The notes under the pieces were generated by a model. It worked only from the letters and a program-made list of their open reading frames with translations. It was not told where the DNA came from and did no database searches. Of a stretch of DNA of 59,839 bases, positions 42,592 through 52,063 are shown piece after piece (the stretch's first letter is position 1; each line of letters opens with the position of its first letter). The position numbers were made by a program, and so were the translations under genes. The DNA comes from Bacteroidota bacterium (GTDB lineage Bacteria; Bacteroidota; Bacteroidia; Flavobacteriales; Flavobacteriaceae), in contig CANFVB010000002.1 in assembly GCA_947450355.1 (NCBI GenBank), forward strand, positions 1 through 59,839. Direction: 5' to 3'.

Positions 42592-44427
42592 CTATCGCGT
42601 TAAATACAAATATCCTGTTAGTGCTTCGCTATAATCAGGGTCATTTAAATCAATTATATAAAAATAAGTTCCCGCAGGAATTTCTTTATTGTCAAGCAAA
42701 ATTCCATTGGTCGCAAAACCGTCCCATTCTTGAGTAGCGCTATTTCCTGTCCAAATTAAAGTTCCCCAACGGTTGTAAATGGAAACTTTGTATTTCAGGA
42801 AAATGCCTATCAATCCGTCAATATGAAAAGTGTCATTTTCACCGTCGTTATTGGCAGAAACAAAATTATGAACTATAGGAGGACAGTTTTTTGTTTCCAA
42901 TATAAATGAAGTAATATTGGAACAATGCGCATTTTCTAAACGAATATAAATTGTTTTTGGAGTTGATAATGCAACAAAATTGGAAGTATTAAAAATTGGA
43001 TTTGTGTTGTTTTGAGCATTTAATAAAGAGTCATAAAAACGAACAGTGTCGCTAGGATTTACTTTTACTAAATTTTCATAATCCGAAAAATTGAAAGTTC
43101 CTTTGCCTGAGCCTTCATTACAAGCTTGATTATTTGGCAATAAATTGAACAAAGGAGAAACTCTTAGAACTACTGGAACAGAAAATTTATTATTGATTTC
43201 GCTAATTTCTGTAACAATTCCAACACCTGAACCATTATCATCAACTACAAATTTCAAATCGAAACTATCAGCTATTGTATTTGGAATTAAAAGTGTTACT
43301 TGCCCGATTTCATTTCCATCAATTGGTATGATTGTTTGCGTGAAAAAAGTTCGAATAAATACATTATTTGCATAAATTGAAATTGGAGTATTCAACGGTA
43401 AAACAGCCGTAGAATTGTAATTAGAAACCTTAAAATCAGCAATAATTGTTCTCGAATCGCAAGTTGTTGCAACGTTATTAATTGCCACAGTTGCATCGGG
43501 CAATTGACTGTTTAATTTGGTTACAATGGCATTTATCATCACGAAATCTTGCCCGGAAGTAAGTTGAATTTGTGCAGAAGTATCACCAATATTTATGTTG
43601 TTTTGAATTGGATATACATCCAAATCCATATTGTATAAAGTGGAAGAATTTGTCAAACTATTGGTACCGTTAAATGCATTATCAACAGGGTTTAACGGTG
43701 GATTTCCAATTGGATTTCCATTAATTCGAAGCGTTTCATTTACGGCAATTCCAGAATCGCCTTCCCAAGCCAAAAAACCAATTTTTGCATCTACATTATC
43801 AATAACATTCAAACTGTTAAGGGTAATGTTTATTTCGTCAGGAACTGCTTGCATTCCGTCATAAACATTCAATTGATTTAGGGGTAAATTCGGATTTTTA
43901 TAAACAACAATTAGCGCCCAACCAGCAAAATTCGTACTTCTTTGAGCGTGAAATTCAATAAAACTAGAAACATCAAGATCAGATATGGTATAAGTTCCAT
44001 TTCCAGTGGCTTGAACTTGAGCAGTTATATCTTTGAAAGCACTGAAATAATCAAAAACCAAACTTGAAAAAATTCTTTGATGGCTAAAAGTTCTGTCAGG
44101 TGTGATTGCTTGACCGTTTAATTTCACATCAAAATCGCCCGTTCCGCAACCCGCCCAATACAAATAGGCTTTTTCAATTACATCGTTTGGATTTAGGGTC
44201 AAATCTGCAGAAGAAGTTGTAAGAACTTCCACCGTACTTTGATAGGAATTTTCAATTGGATTTAAGGTATTTCCAACAAAAACAAAGTCATATCTGCCAT
44301 TAAATTGTTGAAACAACGAAATATCTTGCCCAAAAATGACACTTGAAAAAAGTATAATAGTTCCAAAAAGTATGTTTTGAATGCGCTGTTTCATTTTTAG
44401 TTTTATAATCGATTTAAAATTAGTCAA
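42592..44427 (-). CDS. Secreted protein with T9SS type B sorting (gliding-motility C-terminal) domain
   Basis: C-terminus FVSANNDGENDTFHIDGL...YKVSIYNRWGTLIWTG...GTYFYIIDLND..ALTGYLYLTR. Confidence 0.88.
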   Translation of the reverse strand: MTNFKSIIKLKMKQRIQNILFGTIILFSSVIFGQDISLFQQFNGRYDFVFVGNTLNPIENSYQSTVEVLTTSSADLTLNPNDVIEKAYLYWAGCGTGDFDVKLNGQAITPDRTFSHQRIFSSLVFDYFSAFKDITAQVQATGNGTYTISDLDVSSFIEFHAQRSTNFAGWALIVVYKNPNLPLNQLNVYDGMQAVPDEINITLNSLNVIDNVDAKIGFLAWEGDSGIAVNETLRINGNPIGNPPLNPVDNAFNGTNSLTNSSTLYNMDLDVYPIQNNINIGDTSAQIQLTSGQDFVMINAIVTKLNSQLPDATVAINNVATTCDSRTIIADFKVSNYNSTAVLPLNTPISIYANNVFIRTFFTQTIIPIDGNEIGQVTLLIPNTIADSFDLKFVVDDNGSGVGIVTEISEINNKFSVPVVLRVSPLFNLLPNNQACNEGSGKGTFNFSDYENLVKVNPSDTVRFYDSLLNAQNNTNPIFNTSNFVALSTPKTIYIRLENAHCSNITSFILETKNCPPIVHNFVSANNDGENDTFHIDGLIGIFLKYKVSIYNRWGTLIWTGNSATQEWDGFATNGILLDNKEIPAGTYFYIIDLNDPDYSEALTGYLYLTR

Positions 44428-44458
44428 TTAATTTTATAAATCTAATTTAATCAAAAAT

Positions 44459-44716
44459 AAAATTATTGCTACACTTCAAAACTATTTTGCATTAGAAATA
44501 AATCTACACACGGGAAGACACCATCAAATTAGAGCACAATTATCAGCAATTGGTTCACCAATAAAAGGAGATTTGAAATATGGCTTTGACAGAAGTAATC
44601 CAGATGGTGGCATTCACCTTCATGCCAGAAAATTAGTTTTTATCCATCCAGTTTCTAAAGAAAACATAGAAATTGTTGCTCCAACTCCAAATGATGTGAT
44701 TTGGAATGCTATTTAA
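44459..44716 (+). pseudogene. 3' fragment of a second RluA-family pseudouridine synthase gene
   Basis: 85 codons KIIATLQNYFALEINLHTGRHHQIRAQLSAIGSPIKGDLKYGFDRSNPDGG...NDVIWNAI* match C-terminus of 26275-26973 product with 2 substitutions. Confidence 0.95.
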
Positions 44717-44796
44717 TTTAAATTAAATTTCATAAAGAATAATTAAAAAATGAAAATTACACGCATTCATAATTAATTTATAATAATTAAATACTG

Positions 44797-44804
44797 TATT
44801 TTTG
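44797..44804 (+). promoter_or_regulatory. Candidate -7 box upstream of rimO
   Basis: TATTTTTG (TAnnTTTG). Confidence 0.4.
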
Positions 44805-44835
44805 CAAAATTCCTAAAGTATAAGGATTACACTAT

Positions 44836-46140
44836 ATGAGAACAAAATCGTTAAAGAAGAATAAAATCAATGTGATCACTCTTGGGTGTTCCAAAAATGT
44901 GTATGATAGCGAAGTACTTATGGGGCAATTGCGCGCCAGCGGTAAAGACGTAGTACATGAAGAGGAAGGGAATATTGTTGTCATTAATACTTGCGGGTTT
45001 ATAGACAACGCAAAAGCAGAATCTGTGAACATGATTTTGGAATATGCCGATAAAAAAGCACGTGGAATTGTAGATAAAGTTTTTGTTACTGGCTGTTTGT
45101 CAGAGCGCTACCGCCCCGATTTAGAAAAAGAAATACCAAATGTAGATCAGTATTTTGGAACTACAGAATTGCCCGCACTGCTAAAAGCTTTGGGTGCTGA
45201 TTATAAACACGAATTGTTGGGGGAACGCTTAACGACAACTCCAAAAAACTACGCCTATTTGAAAATTGCCGAGGGTTGCGACCGTCCGTGTAGTTTTTGT
45301 GCCATTCCGCTGATGCGTGGAAAACACGTTTCACAAACCATTGAAAAATTGGTTAAGGAAACAGAAGGCTTGGCGAAAAATGGCGTTAAAGAATTGATAT
45401 TAATTGCTCAAGATTTGACTTATTATGGTCTTGATATTTATAAAAAACGTAATCTTGGCGAATTGCTGGAAGCTTTAGTGAAAGTAGAAGGTATTGAATG
45501 GATTCGTTTGCATTATGCTTTTCCAACTGGTTTCCCAATGGATGTATTGGAAATTATGAAACGAGAACCTAAGATTTGTAATTACATTGACATTCCGTTG
45601 CAGCACATTTCTGATTCTATTTTGAAATCAATGCGACGTGGAACCACTCAAGAAAAAACGACGAAATTATTGAAAGATTTTAGAGCTGCAGTTCCTGGAA
45701 TGGCAATTCGTACGACATTAATCGTTGGTTATCCTGGTGAAACACAAGAAGATTTTGAGATATTAAAAGATTTTGTACAAGAAATGAAATTCGACAGAAT
45801 GGGTTGTTTTGCCTATTCTCACGAAGAAAATACACATGCTTACTTACTTGAAGATGATGTTCCTGCCGAAGTAAAACAAGCTCGTGCCGAAGAAATTATG
45901 GAATTGCAATCGCAAATTTCATGGGATTTGAATCAGGAGAAAGTAGGACAGGTTTTCAAATGCATCATCGACAGAAAAGAAGGCGGTCACTTTGTGGGAC
46001 GTACCGAATTTGATAGCCCTGATGTAGATAACGAAGTTTTGATAGATGCTACAAAACACTACGTAAAAACAGGTGAATTTGTAATGATTAAAATTATTGA
46101 AGCAACGGAATTTGATTTGTACGGGGAGCCTGTTAAATAG
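44836..46140 (+). CDS. rimO: Ribosomal protein S12 methylthiotransferase
   Basis: INVITLGCSKNVYDSEVLMGQL, KIAEGCDRPCSFCAIPLMRGKH radical-SAM Cys motif. Confidence 0.96.
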   Translation: MRTKSLKKNKINVITLGCSKNVYDSEVLMGQLRASGKDVVHEEEGNIVVINTCGFIDNAKAESVNMILEYADKKARGIVDKVFVTGCLSERYRPDLEKEIPNVDQYFGTTELPALLKALGADYKHELLGERLTTTPKNYAYLKIAEGCDRPCSFCAIPLMRGKHVSQTIEKLVKETEGLAKNGVKELILIAQDLTYYGLDIYKKRNLGELLEALVKVEGIEWIRLHYAFPTGFPMDVLEIMKREPKICNYIDIPLQHISDSILKSMRRGTTQEKTTKLLKDFRAAVPGMAIRTTLIVGYPGETQEDFEILKDFVQEMKFDRMGCFAYSHEENTHAYLLEDDVPAEVKQARAEEIMELQSQISWDLNQEKVGQVFKCIIDRKEGGHFVGRTEFDSPDVDNEVLIDATKHYVKTGEFVMIKIIEATEFDLYGEPVK

Positions 46141-46265
46141 TCGAAAGTCAAAAGTCTTAAAGTCGAAAGAAATAGTCACTGATGCACAGATTTAAAAATA
46201 TAAACACAGATTTCACAAATTAGCACAGACTTGAACCAACAACCAACAACTAACAACCAATTTAT

Positions 46266-46745
46266 ATGAAAACACTAAAAATTATTACTTCATTACTTTT
46301 ATTATTTTCAATGCAAACACTTTTGGCTCAGTATGGACAAGGTGGTTACGGACAAGGTGGTTACGGACAAGGTGGTTATGGTAGTAATCGAATGGGGGGA
46401 CAAAACCAACAAATGGGTAATCAAAGCAGACCCGTTGCCGCAAAAGAACATCCAATTGAAGAAACTGTAAATAAAATAGTTGACAAACTAAAAACACAAC
46501 TCACATTAGACGAGCTTCAAGTAATTGCTATTAACAATATCATTACTGAAAGCATGAAAAAGCAAAATGCAGTTATGAAAAAAGAAGGCGGAAACGATGA
46601 CAAAATCAGTGAAATTAAGGCTATTTCAGAAAAAACTGACCTTGATATTATGATTTTGTTAAATAAAGATCAAAAAACAACTTATAAGCTTTTATCAGAG
46701 GATACAAAAAAACAACACGAAGCTTCAGTGAGAATGGGAAGGTAG
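46266..46745 (+). CDS. Secreted protein with YGQGG repeats
   Basis: Signal peptide; QYGQGGYGQGGYGQGGYG repeat; helical C-terminus. Confidence 0.7.
   Translation: MKTLKIITSLLLLFSMQTLLAQYGQGGYGQGGYGQGGYGSNRMGGQNQQMGNQSRPVAAKEHPIEETVNKIVDKLKTQLTLDELQVIAINNIITESMKKQNAVMKKEGGNDDKISEIKAISEKTDLDIMILLNKDQKTTYKLLSEDTKKQHEASVRMGR
46333..46380 (+). repeat. Tandem 15-bp coding repeat (GQGGY)
   Basis: ggacaaggtggttac repeated three times. Confidence 0.9.
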
Positions 46746-46749
46746 TTTT

Positions 46750-47110
46750 GAAAAATTAGTCGAAAGTCTTATTTCCAAACATTCATAATTCATAATTTAT
46801 AATTCATAACTCATAATTAATTTACCTTTGCGTAATCCTTAGCGCTCTTTGCGGTTAAGAAAAAGATAACAGACTAAAAAAATACGAGATAATTCGTGAC
46901 CCGAGACCAGAGGTCGAACAGACGAAGTAAATTCCTGGCAGGAAAAGTTTAAATTTAGATTCGGATTATACTTATTTCCAAATATTCATAATTTATAACT
47001 TATAATTCATAACTTATAATTATACCTTTGTGCCCCTTGTGTAAAACTTTGTGAACTTTGCGGTTAAAAAAAATCAGTCGAAAGACATAAAGTCTTAAAG
47101 CCGAACGAAC
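46750..47110. repeat. Composite degenerate intergenic repeats, two related copies around a unique core
   Basis: (tta)tttccaaa(c/t)attcataat...cataattcataac...acctttgyg...ctttgcggttaa at about 46768-46866 and 46971-47070. Confidence 0.8.
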
Positions 47111-47249
47111 GTTTTGGTTTCCAATTGGACACTATCCAAAACAGAAAATACCAAAATAGTACCACTTATTCCGATATATGACCACTTATTACTTGGTCTT
47201 TTGTATATCGAAAAAATAACATCAAGTTTGCATCATATTAAAACATTGT

Positions 47250-47891
47250 ATGATGTGTAATCTAAAATTTATTGTAACTCTTTTCACTTTTCTGATAACT
47301 TCAGTTGGTGCTTTAGCATACAATAAAGAAAATGGCAATCATGAGAATGACACAATTTCTATAAAACCTTTGACGGATACCAACTTAAAAGGATTTGTTA
47401 TTTTTGATAAATCTAAATTTTCGGCTGTTGCCAATACCCTACACGTAAAAGGCACTATCACTATTATCAATACTACTAAAAACCTACCACTTCAAGAAGC
47501 AATTTCCGACATAAAAATTACCGCTGTTCCATATTGTAAAATTCAAAGTCGCAAAACTACAAAAAACATGTTTTCAACTATCAAAGTTAAAACAGTAGCA
47601 ATTGTGAAACCAAAAGCAACTTTCTCGAGTTTACCTCTTGAAAACTCTAGCTTTGCCTCCTTATTTGGTATTGGGATAGATAAAATCGTAATTGGTTCAA
47701 ATACAAATTTAAAAAAGAGTTTCAACCCAACTAAAAACTCCTATTTTACTACAATAACAAACTTTTATTTAACCGATAAAAAGTCTCAAAAACGGAAATC
47801 TACTAAATTCCAATATCCGTTTGTTACTCCCGTATTTATTTACGGAAGTAACGAATGGGCAAATCGACCTCCTCCTACTCTTACTTGCTAA
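47250..47891 (+). CDS. Hypothetical secreted protein
   Basis: 213-aa ORF with signal peptide-like N-terminus. Confidence 0.55.
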   Translation: MMCNLKFIVTLFTFLITSVGALAYNKENGNHENDTISIKPLTDTNLKGFVIFDKSKFSAVANTLHVKGTITIINTTKNLPLQEAISDIKITAVPYCKIQSRKTTKNMFSTIKVKTVAIVKPKATFSSLPLENSSFASLFGIGIDKIVIGSNTNLKKSFNPTKNSYFTTITNFYLTDKKSQKRKSTKFQYPFVTPVFIYGSNEWANRPPPTLTC

Positions 47892-47993
47892 TACAATTGC
47901 TTGATTGGTAAATTACAAAACTTCTCAAACTAAAATTTTATAAGCAACACACTACAATTCTTATACTAATGCTGAAGTACAAGCAGCTTTACT

Positions 47994-48776
47994 TTGTACA
48001 AAACAAATAAATATACAATGAAAAAAATATTTTTAACCCTTACTTTAGTAGCTAGTTTTATAGCTACAGCACAAGTGAAAATTGGAACAAGTCCAACAGT
48101 CATTGATGGTAATTCATTACTAGAATTAGAAACTACAAACCAAGGGCTTTTATACCCACGTGTTGCATTAACAAGTACAACTTCTTATTTGCCTTTAAGT
48201 GATACACTTCCTAACATTAAACAACCAGGGATGACTGTTTACAACACAGCAACTACAATTACAGGAACAAACGATGTTACTCCAGGTTTGTATGTAAATG
48301 ATGGATTTAATTGGATTCGAGTGACACCGACTGCTCCTAAAACTTTATATACTGACAACGCAGCTATTACAAGCGCTAGAACGGTTACCTTGAACAACAA
48401 CGACCTTACTTTTACAGCAGGAGTTGGTGGAACTGGAAAAACAGTTGTGGCAAGTACTTTTAAAACAGGTGGTGCGGTTTATGGGAATTATAGAGCATTT
48501 AATGGAACATTAAATTCAGCAGCTTGGCTTGATTCAGACTATGCAATAATACACACTGGATCAACAACTACAGGTGAATTAATAAGTTTGCCAAGTGCTT
48601 TAGGTAATTTAGGTCGGATAATATCATATACAAACCAAAATACTGTTACAAAAACTTATATTACAGGTCCTACTAATGCTGACTTTAGACCTCTAAATAC
48701 ATCTAATATAGTTGCTGGAAAAGGACAGCTTATGATTGCAACTTCAACTGGTTGGCAAATTATTGGTGGAAATTAA
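47994..48776 (+). CDS. Hypothetical secreted/surface protein
   Basis: ATG about 48018 likely (MKKIFLTLTLVASFIATAQVKIGTSPTVIDGNSLLELETTNQGLLYPRVALTS). Confidence 0.65.
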   Translation: MYKTNKYTMKKIFLTLTLVASFIATAQVKIGTSPTVIDGNSLLELETTNQGLLYPRVALTSTTSYLPLSDTLPNIKQPGMTVYNTATTITGTNDVTPGLYVNDGFNWIRVTPTAPKTLYTDNAAITSARTVTLNNNDLTFTAGVGGTGKTVVASTFKTGGAVYGNYRAFNGTLNSAAWLDSDYAIIHTGSTTTGELISLPSALGNLGRIISYTNQNTVTKTYITGPTNADFRPLNTSNIVAGKGQLMIATSTGWQIIGGN

Positions 48777-48795
48777 TTTAAATAAATAAGAAAAA

Positions 48796-49587
48796 ATGAA
48801 AAAATATATATTTACAATAGCAATAATTTTTAGTATTGGTAATCATGCAAAGGCACAGATAAACTTACCAGCAGACCCATCATATACTATATTAAGCGAA
48901 CATGCTTTTATTGATGCATCTGATTATGGCAGGACTGCACCAAATAATGAACAAAAAGGTTTCAATTTCCCACAAACAGATTTAACACAATGGGTTTTTA
49001 AAGTTGATTTTGCAGGTACATTGTTTTTAACTGCTTATGATGGAATGATTGTTTACAATACTGCTACTGGATCTACTTTAGCACCCGACCCGTTTGGTGG
49101 AAATGAAATTTTACAAAAAGCAAATAATGGTATTGTTACTACAGTAGCTCCTGGATTTTATTATTTTTATAATCCTACTACTTTAGACGAATTTGGAAGT
49201 CCTATTACAGGAATTATTGAAAATGGTAAATGGTTACCACTTGGAAGTGGTGGTTCTGGAGTTGTTACTTCACCAGTAAAATCATATAATAATCTTACTG
49301 AAACTTCAACTGGAATTTCAATTGATGGTAAAATAGTATATGCCATCACTGGAACATTTACAACTTTGGGTGTTAACGCACTTATAACTATTGCAAAACC
49401 TTTAGGAATGACGGGTTATTATAAAATGACAACCTACCAAAACGGAAGAACATTCAGAAGTGAAATATCATCTTTTAACATTGATCCTTTAGTACTTACA
49501 AACAATGTAGTTACAGGTAGCGGTTTGTTCTCTGAGGTGTATCCAGTAGGAACTTACACGTATACTTTAGAGTATTTTAAATCGTAA
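48796..49587 (+). CDS. Hypothetical secreted protein
   Basis: MKKYIFTIAIIFSIGNHAKAQINLPADPS signal peptide. Confidence 0.65.
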   Translation: MKKYIFTIAIIFSIGNHAKAQINLPADPSYTILSEHAFIDASDYGRTAPNNEQKGFNFPQTDLTQWVFKVDFAGTLFLTAYDGMIVYNTATGSTLAPDPFGGNEILQKANNGIVTTVAPGFYYFYNPTTLDEFGSPITGIIENGKWLPLGSGGSGVVTSPVKSYNNLTETSTGISIDGKIVYAITGTFTTLGVNALITIAKPLGMTGYYKMTTYQNGRTFRSEISSFNIDPLVLTNNVVTGSGLFSEVYPVGTYTYTLEYFKS

Positions 49588-49618
49588 TACGTTTATAAAA
49601 ATACTTTATTATTTCAAT

Positions 49619-49651
49619 GAAAAGCTGTTCTTAATTGAACAGCTTTTTTTT
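49619..49651 (+). terminator. Rho-independent terminator
   Basis: AAAGCTGTTC-ttaatt-GAACAGCTTT followed by T-run. Confidence 0.85.
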
Positions 49652-49679
49652 ATGACACTATCCAAACTGCGGATATATT

Positions 49680-49847
49680 TATGCTTACTGCATTTGTAAT
49701 TATGCTTCCCGCATTTAGAATTATGCTTACCGCATTTAGAATTATGCTTACCGCATTTAAAATTAAACTTCCCGCATTTAAAATTAAACTTCCCGCATTT
49801 AGAATTATGCTTCCCGCATTTGTATTTATGCCTGTATGACTTATATT
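49680..49847. repeat. Intergenic tandem array, seven 21-nt units plus one degenerate unit
   Basis: tatgcttaccgcatttagaat unit with inner ATGC-ttacc-GCAT dyad. Confidence 0.95.
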
Positions 49848-49953
49848 TGTAAACTTCTATTAATAGGTGATTATGATTCTAAAATAATAAATATTCGTGT
49901 AACAAAATTAATCCTTGATCGTCTTCCTTTTATAATAGCCTAAAAACAAGTCA

Positions 49954-50463
49954 ATGAATCAAAATGAGTTTGTAAAGTCCATTACGCCATTCAAAGACAA
50001 GCTCTTTCGTCTTGCCAAACGATTGTTGGTAAGTACAGAAGAAGCTGAAGATGCAACTCAAGAAATACTATTGAAATTATGGAATAAGAATGATGATTTA
50101 GGGAATTATAATAGTTTAGAAGCTTTTGCAATGACAATGACTAAGAATTATTGTTTGGATCAATTGAAATCGAAAAGAGCGGGGAACTTAAAATTGGTTC
50201 ACGACAATTATAATGACAGAGAACCAAGTTTACAACAAAAATTAGAAGATAAAGACAGTTTGAACTGGGTTGAAAAAGTCATCAATCAATTACCAGAACA
50301 ACAACGAATGATAATTCAAATGAGGGACATTGAGCAATATGAGTTTGAAGAAATTGCAAAAATATTGGATATGAACGAAACGGCAATTCGAGTAGCCTTG
50401 TCAAGAGGACGGAAAACGATACGAGCGTTTATGTTAAAAACACACGATTATGGAATCAAATAG
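49954..50463 (+). CDS. ECF RNA polymerase sigma factor
   Basis: RLAKRLLVSTEEAEDATQEILLKLW, LPEQQRMIIQMRDIEQYEFEEIAKILDMNETAIRVALSRGRK. Confidence 0.93.
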   Translation: MNQNEFVKSITPFKDKLFRLAKRLLVSTEEAEDATQEILLKLWNKNDDLGNYNSLEAFAMTMTKNYCLDQLKSKRAGNLKLVHDNYNDREPSLQQKLEDKDSLNWVEKVINQLPEQQRMIIQMRDIEQYEFEEIAKILDMNETAIRVALSRGRKTIRAFMLKTHDYGIK

Positions 50464-50905
50464 AATAGAAATAATTTTAGAAAAATACTTTCAAGGCGAA
50501 ACAAACAGTGCCGAAGAATTAGAATTAAAAAAATACTTTTCTTCATCCGATGTTGCGCAGCATTTGGAGCATTACACGCCTTTATTTGTTTATTTCGCTG
50601 AAGCAAAAGAGCAAAAGTCTTCGCATAAGTTACCACTACAAACTAAAAAACGTAATGTTATGTGGTTATCAATTGCGGCTTCTGTTGTAGTTTTGCTTGG
50701 AATTAGCACTTTTACGTATTTTCATTCGCCAACTGAAAAAGAAGATTTAGGAACCTATGAAAATCCTGAAGCGGCTTTCGCAGCAACTCAAAAAGCGTTG
50801 GCTTTATTGTCTGAAAATGTAAATGTGGGAATAGAAAGTGTGAAATATATTAACGAGTACCAGTACTCAAAAGACTTAATTTTTAAAAATAACTTTAATA
50901 AATAG
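50450..50905 (+). CDS. Putative anti-sigma-like membrane protein
   Basis: Overlaps sigma gene; single TM VMWLSIAASVVVLLGISTFTYF. Confidence 0.65.
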   Translation: MESNRIEIILEKYFQGETNSAEELELKKYFSSSDVAQHLEHYTPLFVYFAEAKEQKSSHKLPLQTKKRNVMWLSIAASVVVLLGISTFTYFHSPTEKEDLGTYENPEAAFAATQKALALLSENVNVGIESVKYINEYQYSKDLIFKNNFNK

Positions 50906-50910
50906 AAATA

Positions 50911-51441
50911 ATGAGAAAATCAATAGTAGTATTCGTAATTATGTTATTGCCAACGTTCTTTTTTGGACAAGCAGCATTTGATAAATTTGACGGTCAAGAC
51001 GACGTAACATCAGTTATTGTAAACAAGAAAATGTTTCAGATGATGGGAAGTGTCAAAATGGATAATAAAGACAAAGATACCCAACAATACTTGGACTTAA
51101 TCAAGAAATTGGATAATTTGAAAGTGTTTACAACGAACAGTACGAGAGTTACGGCTGAAATGAAAGCAACTTCAGAAAAATATATGAAATCTGCAGGGTT
51201 GGAAGAATTAATGCGTGTGAATGACAACGGTAAAAACATTAAAATATCAGTAAGATCAGGTGCTAAAGATTCGCAAATTAAAGAATTATTGATGTTTATG
51301 GAAGGGAGTTCTAAGGGAAATCAAACGGTTTTGATGTCCTTAACAGGTGATTTTGATTTGAATGAAATTTCGGTATTAACCGATAAAATGAAAATTCCTG
51401 GTGGTGACGAATTGAAAAAAGCAACAAAAGGTAAAAAATAA
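50911..51441 (+). CDS. DUF4252-containing protein
   Basis: FDKFDGQDDVTSVIVNKKMFQMM; operon context. Confidence 0.75.
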   Translation: MRKSIVVFVIMLLPTFFFGQAAFDKFDGQDDVTSVIVNKKMFQMMGSVKMDNKDKDTQQYLDLIKKLDNLKVFTTNSTRVTAEMKATSEKYMKSAGLEELMRVNDNGKNIKISVRSGAKDSQIKELLMFMEGSSKGNQTVLMSLTGDFDLNEISVLTDKMKIPGGDELKKATKGKK

Positions 51442-51446
51442 TCAAG

Positions 51447-51983
51447 ATGAAATACATTTATAGTCTTGCCATAATTGGAAGTATTTTATTGTCAAGTTGC
51501 AATAACGAACCCACTCTACAAAAGTATTTTGTAGAAAATACAGAAAATAAGAATTTCATTGCCTTGGATTTATCGCCAAGCATTTTGAATATTGATGCTA
51601 CGAAATTATCTGCGGAACAAAATACTGCATTGAAATCTTTTGATAAAATGAATATTTTAGCATTCAAATTAAATGATAAAAATAAAGCAGAATTTGAGGT
51701 AGAACGCGCTAAAGTAAATGAGATTCTAAAGGATGAAAAGTACCAACAATTGATGAAATTTGGTTCTGGAAAAGAAGGTGCTTCTGTAAGTTTTGTTGGA
51801 AGCGACGAACATATTGAAGAGTTTGTGTTGTTTGCCAATAAAAAAGAAAATGGTTTTGCTGTAATAAGAATTCTAGGAAAGGATATGAATCCAACGGGTA
51901 TTATGACAATGATGTCAGTACTTCAAAAGGCAAATATTGATTTGGAACAATTGAAACCGTTACAGCAATTGCTTGAAAAGTAA
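51447..51983 (+). CDS. DUF4252-like lipoprotein
   Basis: Lipobox LLSSC; similar context and length. Confidence 0.6.
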   Translation: MKYIYSLAIIGSILLSSCNNEPTLQKYFVENTENKNFIALDLSPSILNIDATKLSAEQNTALKSFDKMNILAFKLNDKNKAEFEVERAKVNEILKDEKYQQLMKFGSGKEGASVSFVGSDEHIEEFVLFANKKENGFAVIRILGKDMNPTGIMTMMSVLQKANIDLEQLKPLQQLLEK

Positions 51984-52016
51984 ATTCAAAAAACTTAAAT
52001 TTTTGGGAATAAAAAC

Positions 52017-52051
52017 AAAAAAGGAGATTATTTTAATAATCTCCTTTTTTG
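52017..52051. terminator. Bidirectional terminator between convergent genes
   Basis: AAAAAGGAGATTATT/AATAATCTCCTTTTTT. Confidence 0.85.
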
Positions 52052-52063
52052 TTTTTTAAAGTT

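Noticed and set aside
46333-46380. GQGGY 15-bp tandem repeat as a mobile element
   Set aside because: Short in-frame coding repeat typical of low-complexity secreted proteins; no flanking structure.
47128-49666. Cassette bounded by GACACTATCCAAA as a transposon with direct ends
   Set aside because: No transposase or integrase inside, and the 13-mer sits beside putative regulatory repeats; a shared regulatory motif is simpler.
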